Shown here: positions 7,101 through 15,165 of the stretch, one piece after another
How positions within the stretch are numbered: position 1 is the first letter of the stretch
How the letters are laid out: every line of letters begins with the position of its first letter
Assembly (NCBI GenBank): GCA_050250955.1
Contig: JBFWNR010000006.1
Location: forward strand, 1-64,000
Length of the DNA stretch: 64,000 bases
Direction of reading: 5' to 3'
DNA from: CAWAYR01 sp050250955
GTDB lineage: Bacteria > Acidobacteriota > Vicinamibacteria > Vicinamibacterales > UBA2999
Translations under genes and position numbers: made by a program
Notes under the pieces: model-generated
The model's input: only the letters and a program-made list of their open reading frames with translations
Databases searched by the model: none
Told to the model about the DNA's origin: nothing

Positions 7101-7318
7101 GAGCCGATGTAGAAGGTGTGCGGCTGCTGACGCACGCCCGCCAGGCCGGTCACGCGGCCGCCTCGGGCACCGCCGACGTTGCGCCAGCGCAGCGCGCCGT
7201 AGGCGGCGGGCGGGACCAGGTGGCTGCCGCCCTGCGCGGTGAGCGGCACCGGACGGACGGTGGGGACGAGCGCGGTGACGAGCGTGGCAGTGAGCAGCAG
7301 GCGGAGGCTTCGAGACAT
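4193..7318 (-). CDS. Exported VPS10/BNR-repeat beta-propeller protein
   Basis: 1041 aa from ATG 7318, chosen because it begins a clean signal peptide (MSRSLRLLLTATLVTALVPT...). The body (about 40-720) consists of BNR/Asp-box-like repeats of sortilin/VPS10 type, with recurring Ser/Thr-x-Asp-x-Gly-x-Thr-Trp, such as STDAGRSF, TSDGGRTW, STDGGDTW, SSDAGESW and TTDYGETW, forming two large propellers. The C-terminal third has a FlgD-like Ig fold (PPGKYTVTLTAGGQ) and an alpha-helical tail. Members are abundant in Acidobacteriota and Bacteroidota as secreted or periplasmic proteins of unclear substrate, often annotated as glycosyl hydrolases. It is divergent from the PD40 regulator at 7432, with 113 bp between them that could hold both promoters. 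Confidence 0.88.
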   Translation of the reverse strand: MSRSLRLLLTATLVTALVPTVRPVPLTAQGGSHLVPPAAYGALRWRNVGGARGGRVTGLAGVRQQPHTFYIGSSGGGVWKTDDAGINWYPVGDGDLTTGSIGSIDVAPSSPNHVWVGTGSAPIRSNVIIGRGVFKSTDAGRSFQFMGLKESGQIGGIRVHPSNPDIVWLAALGSPFGPNDERGIFKTSDGGRTWKKTLFVDHEHGGRDVEVDWQNPSIVYAAIYRGFRKGWDIVSGGPADKGGIYKSTDGGDTWKKISAGLPGKLIGKIDLDIARSNPNVLYAMVEAPGSEGGLYRSSDAGESWTLVNSSQRLRARPFYFHYVTVNPKNENEVWVNELGLHKSSDGGKTFTTVGTPHGDNHGMWFNPDNPDIILQINDGGGNVSLNGGRSWSSILNQPHAEYYMVAVDEQHPYRLYVPQQDNTTLIVPSNPAVSWSLDHPAETWVQASGCETGQIWPRKDGSVVWGACKGEVGRYSVATGQEKHYWVYPQNRYGHHPDEIKYRFPRQTVVYLSPHDDRIVYQASHVLHRSIDEGVTWETISPDLTAHEQEYQVIPGTPITRDITGEEVYSSIYAMIESRLEKGVIMVGANDGPVSITRDNGRTWKRVTPKDLPIGGRIQTVEDSPHRRGTFYVAAYRYLREHDLKPYIYKTTDYGETWTLLTSGSNGIPIDHPTRVVREDPKRQGLLYAGTEFGAFVSFNDGGSWQSLQQNLPATPVTDIKVHRNDLVISTMGRSLWIMDDVTPLQQLAAMYAPATGAGAATSLPAVHLFQPQDALRYRYVATPPSAAEPEYPVPGPHFDLYFASAPTDATLEVKDAKGQVIRRFATVPARPGGAGQDMRGPFRRLGGSAAIEGRAGLQRFTWDMRYPGPWTASSPDGGAGGPYAPPGKYTVTLTAGGQAQTKSFALVVDPRVTRDGVTQADLDGLLAFQLRLRDTISDARKLAEDVNQAMQKANVRPPAPAPPGVRPMDLTFAHPLQKVWATLNDMPGPYPQPMLLNQLNNVQRMVGNADQRLGKDAVDRYEDLVKELASARAAFKQAGG

Positions 7319-7431
7319 CGCGGCAGGGCTCCCGGAAGCGTAACTGCGTTGGAGTATAGCGAAGGCGCGTCGCGCGCCCCGGCCCGCCGGGCAACCGCGG
7401 CGCGTCCGGGTTCGTCTCATTCCGGCAGGCT

Positions 7432-9570
7432 ATGATCGACACCGCCGTGTCGCGTTTTCGCTTCGCCGACATCGAGCTCGACCTGGCGCGTTTCGAGGTC
7501 ACCCGCGCCGGGCGCCGCCTGGCGCTGGAGCCCAAGGCCGTCGACGTCCTGCGCCACTTCGTCGAGCGGCCCGGCCGCCTGGTGAGCCGCGACGAGCTGC
7601 TCGACGCGGTCTGGCCCGGCGTGGCGGTGACGCCCAATGCGCTGACCCGCGTCATCGCCCAGCTGCGCCGCGAGCTCGACGACGACGCCGGCGCCGCCCG
7701 CTTCATCGAGACGGTGCCGACGCGCGGCTACCGGTTCATCGCCGACGTGCACGCGGTGCCCGGCGGATCGCCGGCCGCCGCCGCGCCGGAGGTGGTCCCG
7801 GCGCCGGTGCCTGCCGCGCGGACGTCCGCTGGATCGGCGTCCAGCCGCACGCGCCGGCTCGCCGGCTGGGCGCTGGCGGTCGTCGCCGTCGTGGCGATCG
7901 CGGCTGCCGCCACCTGGTCGCCGGCCCGCACCGCCGCGGTGGCCGCCCCCGACGGCTCGCTCGTCCGGGTGGACGGCGAAAGCGGATCGATCCACTCGGC
8001 GGTGTTCTCGCCCGATGGCCGCTGGCTCGCCGTCGTGTCGGATCGCAGCGGCGACTTCGAGATCTACCTGCGCGATCTCGACGCGCCGACGTCGCGGCCG
8101 GTGACCGCCGACGGCATGCGCAACGTCCATCCGGTGTGGTCGCCCGACTCGCGCGCGATCGCCTACCACTCGGCGCTGCGCCGCGGCATCTGGATCATCG
8201 CCCTCGACGGCGGACCGGCCCGGCAGGTGGCGCGGTTCGGTTCGCGGCCGGCGTGGTCGCCCGACGGCCGGTGGATCGCGTTCCAGTCCGACGAGTTCCT
8301 CACCCAGCGGACTCAGCCCGGATCGCGCCTGTGGATGGTGGCGGCCGAAGGGGGCGATCCGCAGCCACTGACCGAGGCTGGCGAACCGGCCGGCGGGCAC
8401 GGCCGGCCGATGTGGGCACCGGACGGCTCGTCGGTGTACTTCGCGGCGTCCCGCAACGTCCTCTACGAGCTGTGGTCGATCCGTCTGTCGGATCGGCTGC
8501 TCACCCGGCGTCTGCCGGACACCAGCGAGGTGGTCGCCCACCAGCTCGTGCACGACGCCCGCGGGCTGGTCGCCCTTGGCCCTGCCAAGCGCCCGCACGG
8601 CACCGCGGTGGTGGCAGCCGGGGTCGGCGATCTCCCGGCGGGCGTGCCGCCGAGGCCGCTCGTCGATTCGCTCGCGCAGGGCGTGCGGTCGGTGTCGCTG
8701 GCGCCCGGCGGGGCGCGGATGGCCGTCGTCCAGGTGGAACTGGCCAGTGAGGTGGCGGTCTTGCCGGTGACGGCCGCCGGCGCGCCGGCCGGTGAGCCCC
8801 GTCGCATCGCCCAGGGGGGACACCCGGCGGTATCACCCGATGGGCGGCGGGTCGCCTACGACCGCTACTCCGAGGTCCGCGTCGTCAACCTCGACGGCTC
8901 CGGGGACCGGGCGGTCCTCACCGGAGGTCGCGCCAATCAGTACCCCACCTGGGCCGACGATCGCCGGCTGGTGGCGCTGCGCCGCACCGGCCTCTCCACG
9001 TTTCTCACCGAGGTGGACGTCGAGCGCGGCACCGCCGTCGAGCGGATCCCGATGCCGGAGGCCGCCTCGCACCCGCGCATGGGTCCCGACGGCGACACGT
9101 TCCTGGCCACCCTCGGCGAGCGCAACACGCTGGTGCACGGATCGCTGTCGGAGGGGCGCGTCGAGCCGTGGGCGGCCTTCGATCGCTACGGCTTCGGCGT
9201 GTGGTCGCCCGACGGCCGCTTCCTGGCCCTCGAACAGAAGAACGGGAGCCACATGCCGGCGTGGGTGGCGGAAATCGCCAGCGGGGCCGTGCGTCGGCTG
9301 TCGCCGGAGGAAGGGCAGTTCTGGCCGGGCGGCTTCTCACCCGACGGCACCCACCTGGTGCTGTCCACCCTCGGCTCGTCCGGCGTGTGGAACATCGAGG
9401 TCATCGACGTCGCGACCGGCGAGCGTCGGCCGCTCACCCGTCACACCTCTCCCGAGCACATCGCGTGGTTTCCGCACTGGTCGCCGCGTGGCGGGGTCAT
9501 CGTCTACCAGGAAGCGGTGACTCACGGGTCGCTCTGGATGGCCCGCCCCGACCCGCTGACCGACCGGTAA
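7432..9570 (+). CDS. CadC-like membrane regulator: winged-helix DNA-binding domain plus TolB/PD40 propeller
   Basis: 712 aa. Residues about 8-105 are an OmpR/PhoB-type winged helix (LEPKAVDVLRHFVERPGRLV, RVIAQLRREL, ending VPTRGYRFIA). A Pro/Ala linker leads to one membrane helix (144-161). The outer domain (about 175-712) contains repeated PD40/WD40-like blades (FSPDGRWLAV, WSPDSRAIAY, WSPDGRWIAF, FSPDGTHLVL). There is no receiver domain, so signal sensing probably occurs through the periplasmic propeller, as in CadC/ToxR-type one-component regulators. Targets are unknown; the divergent propeller gene at 4193-7318 is a plausible one. This architecture is typical of Acidobacteriota. Confidence 0.9.
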   Translation: MIDTAVSRFRFADIELDLARFEVTRAGRRLALEPKAVDVLRHFVERPGRLVSRDELLDAVWPGVAVTPNALTRVIAQLRRELDDDAGAARFIETVPTRGYRFIADVHAVPGGSPAAAAPEVVPAPVPAARTSAGSASSRTRRLAGWALAVVAVVAIAAAATWSPARTAAVAAPDGSLVRVDGESGSIHSAVFSPDGRWLAVVSDRSGDFEIYLRDLDAPTSRPVTADGMRNVHPVWSPDSRAIAYHSALRRGIWIIALDGGPARQVARFGSRPAWSPDGRWIAFQSDEFLTQRTQPGSRLWMVAAEGGDPQPLTEAGEPAGGHGRPMWAPDGSSVYFAASRNVLYELWSIRLSDRLLTRRLPDTSEVVAHQLVHDARGLVALGPAKRPHGTAVVAAGVGDLPAGVPPRPLVDSLAQGVRSVSLAPGGARMAVVQVELASEVAVLPVTAAGAPAGEPRRIAQGGHPAVSPDGRRVAYDRYSEVRVVNLDGSGDRAVLTGGRANQYPTWADDRRLVALRRTGLSTFLTEVDVERGTAVERIPMPEAASHPRMGPDGDTFLATLGERNTLVHGSLSEGRVEPWAAFDRYGFGVWSPDGRFLALEQKNGSHMPAWVAEIASGAVRRLSPEEGQFWPGGFSPDGTHLVLSTLGSSGVWNIEVIDVATGERRPLTRHTSPEHIAWFPHWSPRGGVIVYQEAVTHGSLWMARPDPLTDR

Positions 9571-9670
9571 GTTCAGCGCCGGCAGGTGGTTGCCGGCCGT
9601 CACCAATTCATCACTCCGGCCGCGTCGGGGCGTCACGACGCGGCGGGGCCGGCCGCGCCATCGTGCGCCC

Positions 9671-10519
9671 ATGCGCCGGAGCCTGCGGTGGGTGAGTCTG
9701 GCGGCCGTGGCGCTGGCGTCCGGCGCGCGGGTGGATGCGGGCGTGGCGGCGGCGTCGCGTTCCCCCGTGCATGAGGTGGACCTCAGTCCGACCGACAGCG
9801 GCCTGTGGACGGTTCCCGTGACCCTGGACGGCGAGTCGCGCCCGCGCCGCTTCATCGTCGACACCGGATCCGAGCGCACCGTGCTGGCGGCGGACGTCGC
9901 CGCCGCACTGGACCTGCCGCTGCGGCTGGGGCCGATTCTCCTGACCCCGGGCGGCCGCGTGGACGCGCAGGAGACGACACTGGAGCGGCTCGATATCGGC
10001 AGCCTGGCGGTGACCGATCTGGCGGCGGTGGTCGTCGACCTGCAGGCGCTCGGCCGCGGCTGGCCCCTGGACGGCATCCTCGGCATGGACGTCCTCGGCC
10101 GGCACGACCTCGTCATCGACTTCGAGTACGGCCGGCTCACCCTGGCCGACGACCTGCGTGCCAGCGGGGTCGCGCTGGCGACCCGCACGATCGCCGGCCG
10201 CCGGGTGGTCGAGGCCCGCATCGACGGCCAGCCGCGGTCCCTGGTCCTCGACACCGGCGCGGCGGCCTTCGTCGTGTTCGACGGCGAACGTGCCGGCGGC
10301 GCAGCGGTGCGGCTGGGGACGGCAGCCACCGCCACCCCCGGCCGGGTGCGGCGCGCCGAGGTGGCCGTCGGCGGCGTGCCGCTGGGCGGGCTGCCGGTGG
10401 TGCGGGTGCCGCCGGTCGCGGCGCGCAGTGGCAGCGACGGGCTGCTGCCGGGGAGCGTCTTCCTGCGGATCTTCGTCGATGCCGACAGCGACGAGGTGCG
10501 CGTTGTCCCCCGCCGGTAG
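9671..10519 (+). CDS. Exported retropepsin-like aspartic protease with two DTG half-sites
   Basis: 282 aa from ATG 9671, which begins a signal peptide (MRRSLRWVSLAAVALASGAR). Two catalytic motifs are visible: IVDTGSERT (DTG 64-66) and VLDTGAAAF (DTG 194-196). The first half also has the retropepsin signature DGILGMDVLGRHDLVIDF. Most bacterial members have one such domain per chain or two tandem ones, as here, giving an intramolecular active site. Substrate unknown; the location is periplasmic or membrane-tethered. An upstream frame from 9590 remains open but would hide the signal peptide. The stop lies inside a strong hairpin shared with the convergent neighbour. Confidence 0.85.
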   Translation: MRRSLRWVSLAAVALASGARVDAGVAAASRSPVHEVDLSPTDSGLWTVPVTLDGESRPRRFIVDTGSERTVLAADVAAALDLPLRLGPILLTPGGRVDAQETTLERLDIGSLAVTDLAAVVVDLQALGRGWPLDGILGMDVLGRHDLVIDFEYGRLTLADDLRASGVALATRTIAGRRVVEARIDGQPRSLVLDTGAAAFVVFDGERAGGAAVRLGTAATATPGRVRRAEVAVGGVPLGGLPVVRVPPVAARSGSDGLLPGSVFLRIFVDADSDEVRVVPRR

Positions 10520-10579
10520 CGCCTGGCCCTCCTGGCACGGAAACTGCGCCGCGTCCGTGCCAAGAGGGCCAGGCGCTAC
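10516..10579. terminator. Bidirectional hairpin carrying the stop codons of both convergent genes
   Basis: The 26-nt arms 10516-10541 and 10554-10579 are complementary except at one position, with a 12-nt loop. The left arm contains the TAG of the protease (10517-10519) and the right arm the reverse-complement TAG of the oxidoreductase (10576-10578). No long T-run follows, which is usual in very GC-rich genomes. Confidence 0.8.
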
Positions 10580-11754
10580 ACGACGTGGTGCTCGCCGCGC
10601 GAGGCGCCGGCGGCGAAGCGCGCGAAGGCGAACGGCGCCAGGTCGGCGCCCGGATCGCGGCCGACGATGAGGTCGGCCAGGATGCGCCCGGCCGCCGGAG
10701 CGTGCTGGAAGCCGTGGCCGCTGAAGCCGGCGATGGCATAGAGCCCGTCGATGCCGAGGCTGCCGATCACCGGGTTGTGGTCGGGCGTCATCTCGTAGAG
10801 CCCGGCCCAGGCGTGGGTCACCGACGCCTCGGCCAGCGCCGGCAGCCGCGTCACCGCGACCTCGGTCACCGTCGGCAGGAAATCCCATCGCACGGTGGTG
10901 TCGAAGCCGGGCTGCTCGCTCCGATCGCCCATGCCGAAGAGCAGCCCGGCGCCCTCGCGGTGGAAGTAGAAGGTGGTGTCGAAGTCGATCACCATCAGCC
11001 GCGACGCCGGCACCCGTCCGGCGTAGGCGGCGTCGTCCCAGCCCGCCCCCGGCGCCGGCTGGGCGATGAAGATGTGACGCCGCTCGGGCACCACCGGCAG
11101 GGCGACGCCGGCCATCGCCGCCACCTGCGCGGCCCACGGCCCAGCGGCGTTGACCACGACCCGCGTGGCGATCGGCCCGGCGGACGTCGTCACGCCGGCG
11201 ATGCGCCCGGCCGACACCTCGATCGCCGTCACCTCGGTGTCGCGCAGCACGGTCAGCGAGCCGTCGCGCTGCGCCGCCCGCACCAAGCCCATGGTGACGC
11301 CGTTCGGATCGGCGATGCCGTCGGCGGGGCAGAACGTCGCGGCGCGCACGCCGGTGGCGTCGAGCCCCGGCGTCATCGCCGCCGCCTCGTCGCCGCTCAG
11401 CCAGCGGACGTCGAGTCCGAGACCGCGCTGCAGGGCCACCGCCTCGGCGAACGCCCGCTCGCTCGCCTCGCTCGACAGCAGGAACAGGTAGCCGTCCGCC
11501 CAGAAGTCGATCGGGCTGCCGACCTCTGCCTCGAAGCGCGCGAAGAGCGCGATCGACTCGCGCGACAGGGCGATGTTGGCGGCATCGGAGAACTGGTGGC
11601 GGACGCCGCCGGCGTTGCGTCCGGTGGAGCCGGTGCCGAGCTGCGCCTCGCGCTCCACCAGCACGACGTGGCCGGCGCCGTGGCGCGCCAGGTAATAGGC
11701 CGTGGCGGCGCCCATGCACCCGCCGCCGACGATCACCACGTCCGCCGTCCGCAT
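10576..11754 (-). CDS. FAD-dependent oxidoreductase of the glycine/D-amino-acid oxidase (DAO) family
   Basis: 392 aa from ATG 11754. The N-terminal dinucleotide-binding motif VVIVGGGCMGAATAYYLA (Gly-Gly-Gly-x-x-Gly near 10-15) is followed by the acidic end of the second strand (LVERE) and the GTGSTGRNAGG loop usual in DAO/sarcosine-oxidase-beta proteins. The C-terminus has the family's second FAD contact (YAIAGFSGHGFQHAPAAGR). Members oxidise secondary amines such as sarcosine, glycine, proline or D-amino acids with hydrogen peroxide release or electron-carrier reduction. The substrate cannot be told, and no partner subunits lie nearby. An upstream in-frame start at 11772 would add six residues. 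Confidence 0.88.
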   Translation of the reverse strand: MRTADVVIVGGGCMGAATAYYLARHGAGHVVLVEREAQLGTGSTGRNAGGVRHQFSDAANIALSRESIALFARFEAEVGSPIDFWADGYLFLLSSEASERAFAEAVALQRGLGLDVRWLSGDEAAAMTPGLDATGVRAATFCPADGIADPNGVTMGLVRAAQRDGSLTVLRDTEVTAIEVSAGRIAGVTTSAGPIATRVVVNAAGPWAAQVAAMAGVALPVVPERRHIFIAQPAPGAGWDDAAYAGRVPASRLMVIDFDTTFYFHREGAGLLFGMGDRSEQPGFDTTVRWDFLPTVTEVAVTRLPALAEASVTHAWAGLYEMTPDHNPVIGSLGIDGLYAIAGFSGHGFQHAPAAGRILADLIVGRDPGADLAPFAFARFAAGASRGEHHVV

Positions 11755-11792
11755 CACGGCCGATCGTACCACCGCGTTATGCTGGTGCGGCC

Positions 11793-13100
11793 ATGACGCG
11801 CCCGCTTCCCACGTCCCTGCGCGCGATCGTCGCGCTCACGTCGCTGGTCCTGCTCGCGCTCGTCCCGTTGTCGGCCCAACCTCCGGCGCCTACGACCCGC
11901 ACCCAGGTGCTGCGCCCGGCGCGCGTCTTCGACGGCGAGACGCTGCGCGACGGCTGGGCAGTGGTGGTCCGCGGCCGCGAGATCGTCGCCGCCGGCCCGG
12001 CCGCCAGCCTGGAGGTGCCGGCCGGCGCCGAGGCGATTGCCCTGCCCGGCCTCACGCTGATGCCCGGCCTCGTCGAGGGCCACTCGCACCTGCTGCTGCA
12101 TCCTTACAACGAGACGACCTGGAACGACCAGGTGCTGCGCGAGCCGCTCGCCTACCGGGTGGCCCGCGCCACGGTCAACGCCCGCGACACGCTGCTGGCC
12201 GGCATCACGACCGTGCGCGATCTCGGCACCGAGGGCGCCGGCTACGCCGATGTCGGGCTGAAGCGCGCCATCGAGGACGGCGTGGTGCCGGGGCCGCGCA
12301 TGCTGGTCGCCGGCCCGGCGATGGTGGCCACCGGCAGCTACGGGCCGAAGGGCTTTGCGCCCGAGATCCCCGTGCCGCAGGGCGCCGAGGAGGCCGACGG
12401 CCTCGAGGGCGTCACCCGCGTGGCCCGCACCCAGATCGGCCACGGCGTGGACTTCATCAAGATCTACGCCGACTACCGCTGGGGCCCCGACGGCGAGGCG
12501 CGGCCGACCTTCAGCGTCGAGGAGATCACCCGCATCGTCGAGGTGGCGCGAGCCAGCGGCCGGCCGGTGGTGGCCCACGCCGGCACCGCCGAGGGCATGC
12601 GCCGGGCGGTGCTGGGCGGGGTCGAGACCATCGACCACGGCGACGGTGGCACCCCTGAGGTGTGGGCGCTGATGAAGGAGAAGAACGTCGCGCTGTGCGC
12701 GACGCTGGCGGCGCCGGATGCCACCGCGCAGTACGCCGGCTGGAAGAAGGGCCAGGAGCCGGAGCCGGCGCGCCTGCGCGACAAGCGGGCGGCGTTCCGG
12801 CAGGCGATGCAGGCCGGGGTGACGCTGTGTTTCGGCGGCGACGTCGGCGTCTTCCCGCACGGCGACAACGTCCGCGAACTGGAGCTGATGGTGGCGGCCG
12901 GGGTCACGCCGGCCGAGGCGGCGCGCATCGCCACCGCGGGCAACGCCGACATCTTCCATCTCGGCGATCGGCTGGGGCGGGTGAAGGCCGGGCTCCTCGC
13001 CGACCTCATCGCCGTCGAGGGCGACCCGACCCGCGAGGTGGCGGCGCTCCGTCGCGTGCGGTTCGTGATGAAGGACGGGCGCGTCTACAAGACGCCATGA
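11793..13100 (+). CDS. Exported metal-dependent amidohydrolase (imidazolonepropionase/prolidase-like)
   Basis: 435 aa with a signal peptide (residues 1-28). The metal-binding HSH (97-99, in PGLVEGHSHLL) lies at the end of the first barrel strand; HAGTA, DHGDGG and GGDVGVFPHG supply later ligands and the catalytic Asp. The C-terminal ...GRVKAGLLADLIAVEGDPT is the typical composite-domain signature. Such secreted amidohydrolases commonly hydrolyse peptides or amides (Xaa-Pro dipeptidase-like), but no specific substrate can be assigned. The stop overlaps the start of the MOSC gene (ATGA), so the two are co-transcribed. A second relative of the family lies at 27384-28601. Confidence 0.9.
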   Translation: MTRPLPTSLRAIVALTSLVLLALVPLSAQPPAPTTRTQVLRPARVFDGETLRDGWAVVVRGREIVAAGPAASLEVPAGAEAIALPGLTLMPGLVEGHSHLLLHPYNETTWNDQVLREPLAYRVARATVNARDTLLAGITTVRDLGTEGAGYADVGLKRAIEDGVVPGPRMLVAGPAMVATGSYGPKGFAPEIPVPQGAEEADGLEGVTRVARTQIGHGVDFIKIYADYRWGPDGEARPTFSVEEITRIVEVARASGRPVVAHAGTAEGMRRAVLGGVETIDHGDGGTPEVWALMKEKNVALCATLAAPDATAQYAGWKKGQEPEPARLRDKRAAFRQAMQAGVTLCFGGDVGVFPHGDNVRELELMVAAGVTPAEAARIATAGNADIFHLGDRLGRVKAGLLADLIAVEGDPTREVAALRRVRFVMKDGRVYKTP

Positions 13101-13906
13101 TCGAGGTCGCCAGCCTTCACGTCTACCCGGTGAAGTCGTGCGGCGGGGTGACGCTGGCCGAGAGCGCCGTCGGCCGGACGGGCCTGCGCTACGACCGGCA
13201 GTGGGCGTTCGTCGACGACCAGGGGATGTTCGTCGCCCAGCGCGACTCGCGTGGGCTCGGCGTGGCGGTGCGGACGATGTGCCTCATCGGCACGGCGATC
13301 GGCGGCGACCTGCTGACGCTCACCGCGCCCGGCATGCCGCCGCTGGCGGTGCCGCTGGCCGGCGCGGCCGGGCCCGAGGTGCCGGTGCAGGTGTGGGAGA
13401 GCCGCACCTCGGGCGTCGATCAGGGCGTCGAGGCCGCCGACTGGGCGTCCGAGGTGCTGTCGCGCGAGCGTCCCGGCCGCTACCGCCTGGTGCGCATGGC
13501 CGACGCCACCCGGCGGCGGTCGAAGATCGGTGACGGCGAGCTCGCCTACGGCGACGCCTACCCGTTCCTGGTCGTCGGCGAGGCCTCGCTGGCCGACCTC
13601 AACGCCCGCCTGCTGACGCCGCTGCCGATGGACCGCTTCCGCCCCAACCTCGTGGTCCGCGGCGCACCGCCGTACGCCGAGGACGAGCTCGACCGCTTCG
13701 CGATCGGCGAGGTCGTCTTCACCGGCACGACCCGCTGCATCCGCTGTCCGATCACCACCACCGATCAGCACACCGCCGAGCGCGGCAAGGAGCCGCTGAA
13801 GACGCTGGCGACGTATCGGCGGGACGTCGAGGGCGTGGTCTTCGGCCGCAACTACAACCACGCCGGCGCCGGCGTGCTGCGCGTCGGCGATTGCCTCGTG
13901 GGCTGA
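13097..13906 (+). CDS. MOSC domain protein (molybdenum-cofactor-binding, mARC/YcbX-like)
   Basis: 269 aa, starting in the ATGA overlap with the amidohydrolase. An N-terminal beta-barrel domain (VASLHVYPVKSCGGVTLAES, DRQWAFVDDQGMFVAQRD) is followed by the MOSC core. The conserved TRCIRCPITTTDQ segment supplies Cys214, the expected Mo ligand, and a second Cys217. PMDRFRPNLVV is also diagnostic. Members of this type, such as E. coli YcbX and mARC, reduce N-hydroxylated compounds with a reductase partner. There is no fused ferredoxin domain (the protein ends just after the MOSC fold), so electrons must come from a separate protein. Confidence 0.9.
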   Translation: MIEVASLHVYPVKSCGGVTLAESAVGRTGLRYDRQWAFVDDQGMFVAQRDSRGLGVAVRTMCLIGTAIGGDLLTLTAPGMPPLAVPLAGAAGPEVPVQVWESRTSGVDQGVEAADWASEVLSRERPGRYRLVRMADATRRRSKIGDGELAYGDAYPFLVVGEASLADLNARLLTPLPMDRFRPNLVVRGAPPYAEDELDRFAIGEVVFTGTTRCIRCPITTTDQHTAERGKEPLKTLATYRRDVEGVVFGRNYNHAGAGVLRVGDCLVG

Positions 13907-13974
13907 CCCCGATCGCGTACGGCTGGGCTGGTGGGCGCGATCGGCGCGCGTGCGCTTCGCGTCGAGCGCGAGCG

Positions 13975-15165
13975 ATGCGACAATCACCGGCAGGGCGTCC
14001 CTTCCGTCCCGACGCGCCCCCGTCTTCGTCCGTGCCAGCACCGCTCCGCCTCATCGATCTGCCGCGACTCGTCCATCGCGAGCTCGTCCTGCTCGTGGTC
14101 CTCAGCGTGCTCGCCGTGGGCGCCTACTTCGGCACCCAGGCGGCGGCGGCCGCGGCCCGCGAGCAGGTGCGCAGCGACGCCGCCCGGTGGTATGAGCGGG
14201 GCCGGGCCCGGCTGGAGGGCGGGCTGGCGGTGGAGGCCGTCGAGCCGCTGCGGCGCGCCGTGGCCCGCGATCCCGAGCAGTGGGAGTACGGGCGCACGCT
14301 GGCCGAGGCGCTGGCCGCCGCCGGCCAGCCGGCGCTGGCTCGCCAGACCCTGCAGCAATGGCGGCTGCGCCGCCCCGAGGACGTCGAGGTGAGCACGCAG
14401 CTGGCCCGGCTCGAAGCCCGGCAGGGCGAGGCGGATGCGGCGGTGGCGTACTACGAGAACGCGCTGCACGGGCAGTGGGCGCCGGGGGCGCTGGCCGGTC
14501 GCCAGGCGCTACGCCGCGAGCTCATCGCCTATCTGCTCAGCCAGGGGCGCTCCGCCCCGGCGCTCTCGCACGTGCTCGCCCTGGCCGCCAACCAGCCCGA
14601 CCAGCCGGCTGCGCACGCCGAGACGGCACGGCTGTTCCTGACCGCCGGCGATCCGCGCCGGGCGCTCGAGTACTACGACCGCGCGCTGCGGCTCGCCCCC
14701 GACGATCTGGAGGCCAAGGTCGGCGCCGGCGAAGCGGCCTTCGAGCTGGGCGACTACCCGCGCACGGTGCGGCTGCTGCGCGGGGTCGAGGACGAGCGCA
14801 GCCAGACCCGGGCCCGCATCGCCGCCGACGTGCTGGCCTTCGACCCGCTGCAGCCCCGCCTGTCCTTCGCCGAGCGCGAGCGGCGGCTCCGTCGCGCTCT
14901 CGACTACGCACTGGCCCGCCTGGCCGCCTGTGCGCCGGCTGCGGCCGCGCCCGAGCCGACGCCGCCGGCGCCGATGGTCGTGGCGCTCACCGACTACCGC
15001 GACGGCCTGACGCCGCGGGCGCTGCGCGAAGCCCCCGACGCGCTCGAAGAAGGGCTCGGGCTGGTGTATCGCGCCCTGCAGTCGGGCGCGGCCCGCTGCG
15101 GACCGCTCGACGACCGCGGCGAGGCGCTGCTCAGAGCGGCGCGCGACCACGGGGCCACCGGATGA
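13975..15165 (+). CDS. Membrane-anchored TPR protein
   Basis: 396 aa from ATG 13975; an upstream start at 13891 would overlap the MOSC gene and add an unlikely Arg-rich leader. One membrane helix lies near residues 36-56 (LVLLVVLSVLAVGAYF), followed by helical repeats with TPR character (ARWYERGRARLEGGLAVEAV, ARLFLTAGDPRRALEYYDRA, LRLAPDDLEAKVGAGEAAFE). The C-terminus is helical with Pro/Ala linkers. It presumably scaffolds protein contacts at the membrane. Its stop overlaps the ATG of the ClC channel gene (ATGA), so the two are probably co-transcribed, but no known TPR-ClC complex was recognised. Confidence 0.75.
   Translation: MRQSPAGRPFRPDAPPSSSVPAPLRLIDLPRLVHRELVLLVVLSVLAVGAYFGTQAAAAAAREQVRSDAARWYERGRARLEGGLAVEAVEPLRRAVARDPEQWEYGRTLAEALAAAGQPALARQTLQQWRLRRPEDVEVSTQLARLEARQGEADAAVAYYENALHGQWAPGALAGRQALRRELIAYLLSQGRSAPALSHVLALAANQPDQPAAHAETARLFLTAGDPRRALEYYDRALRLAPDDLEAKVGAGEAAFELGDYPRTVRLLRGVEDERSQTRARIAADVLAFDPLQPRLSFAERERRLRRALDYALARLAACAPAAAAPEPTPPAPMVVALTDYRDGLTPRALREAPDALEEGLGLVYRALQSGAARCGPLDDRGEALLRAARDHGATG

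Noticed and set aside
3869..7435. Very long plus-strand open frames (637 and 534 codons) opposite the VPS10/BNR gene
   Set aside because: They are antisense shadows caused by GC-rich codon use: Arg/His/Ala-rich translations, no domains, and no start context, whereas the minus-strand gene has a signal peptide and clear repeats.
9611..11719. 702-codon minus-strand frame spanning the aspartic protease and the oxidoreductase
   Set aside because: Low-complexity Arg/Gly/Ala translation in an alternative frame; the two real genes have catalytic motifs in their own frames.
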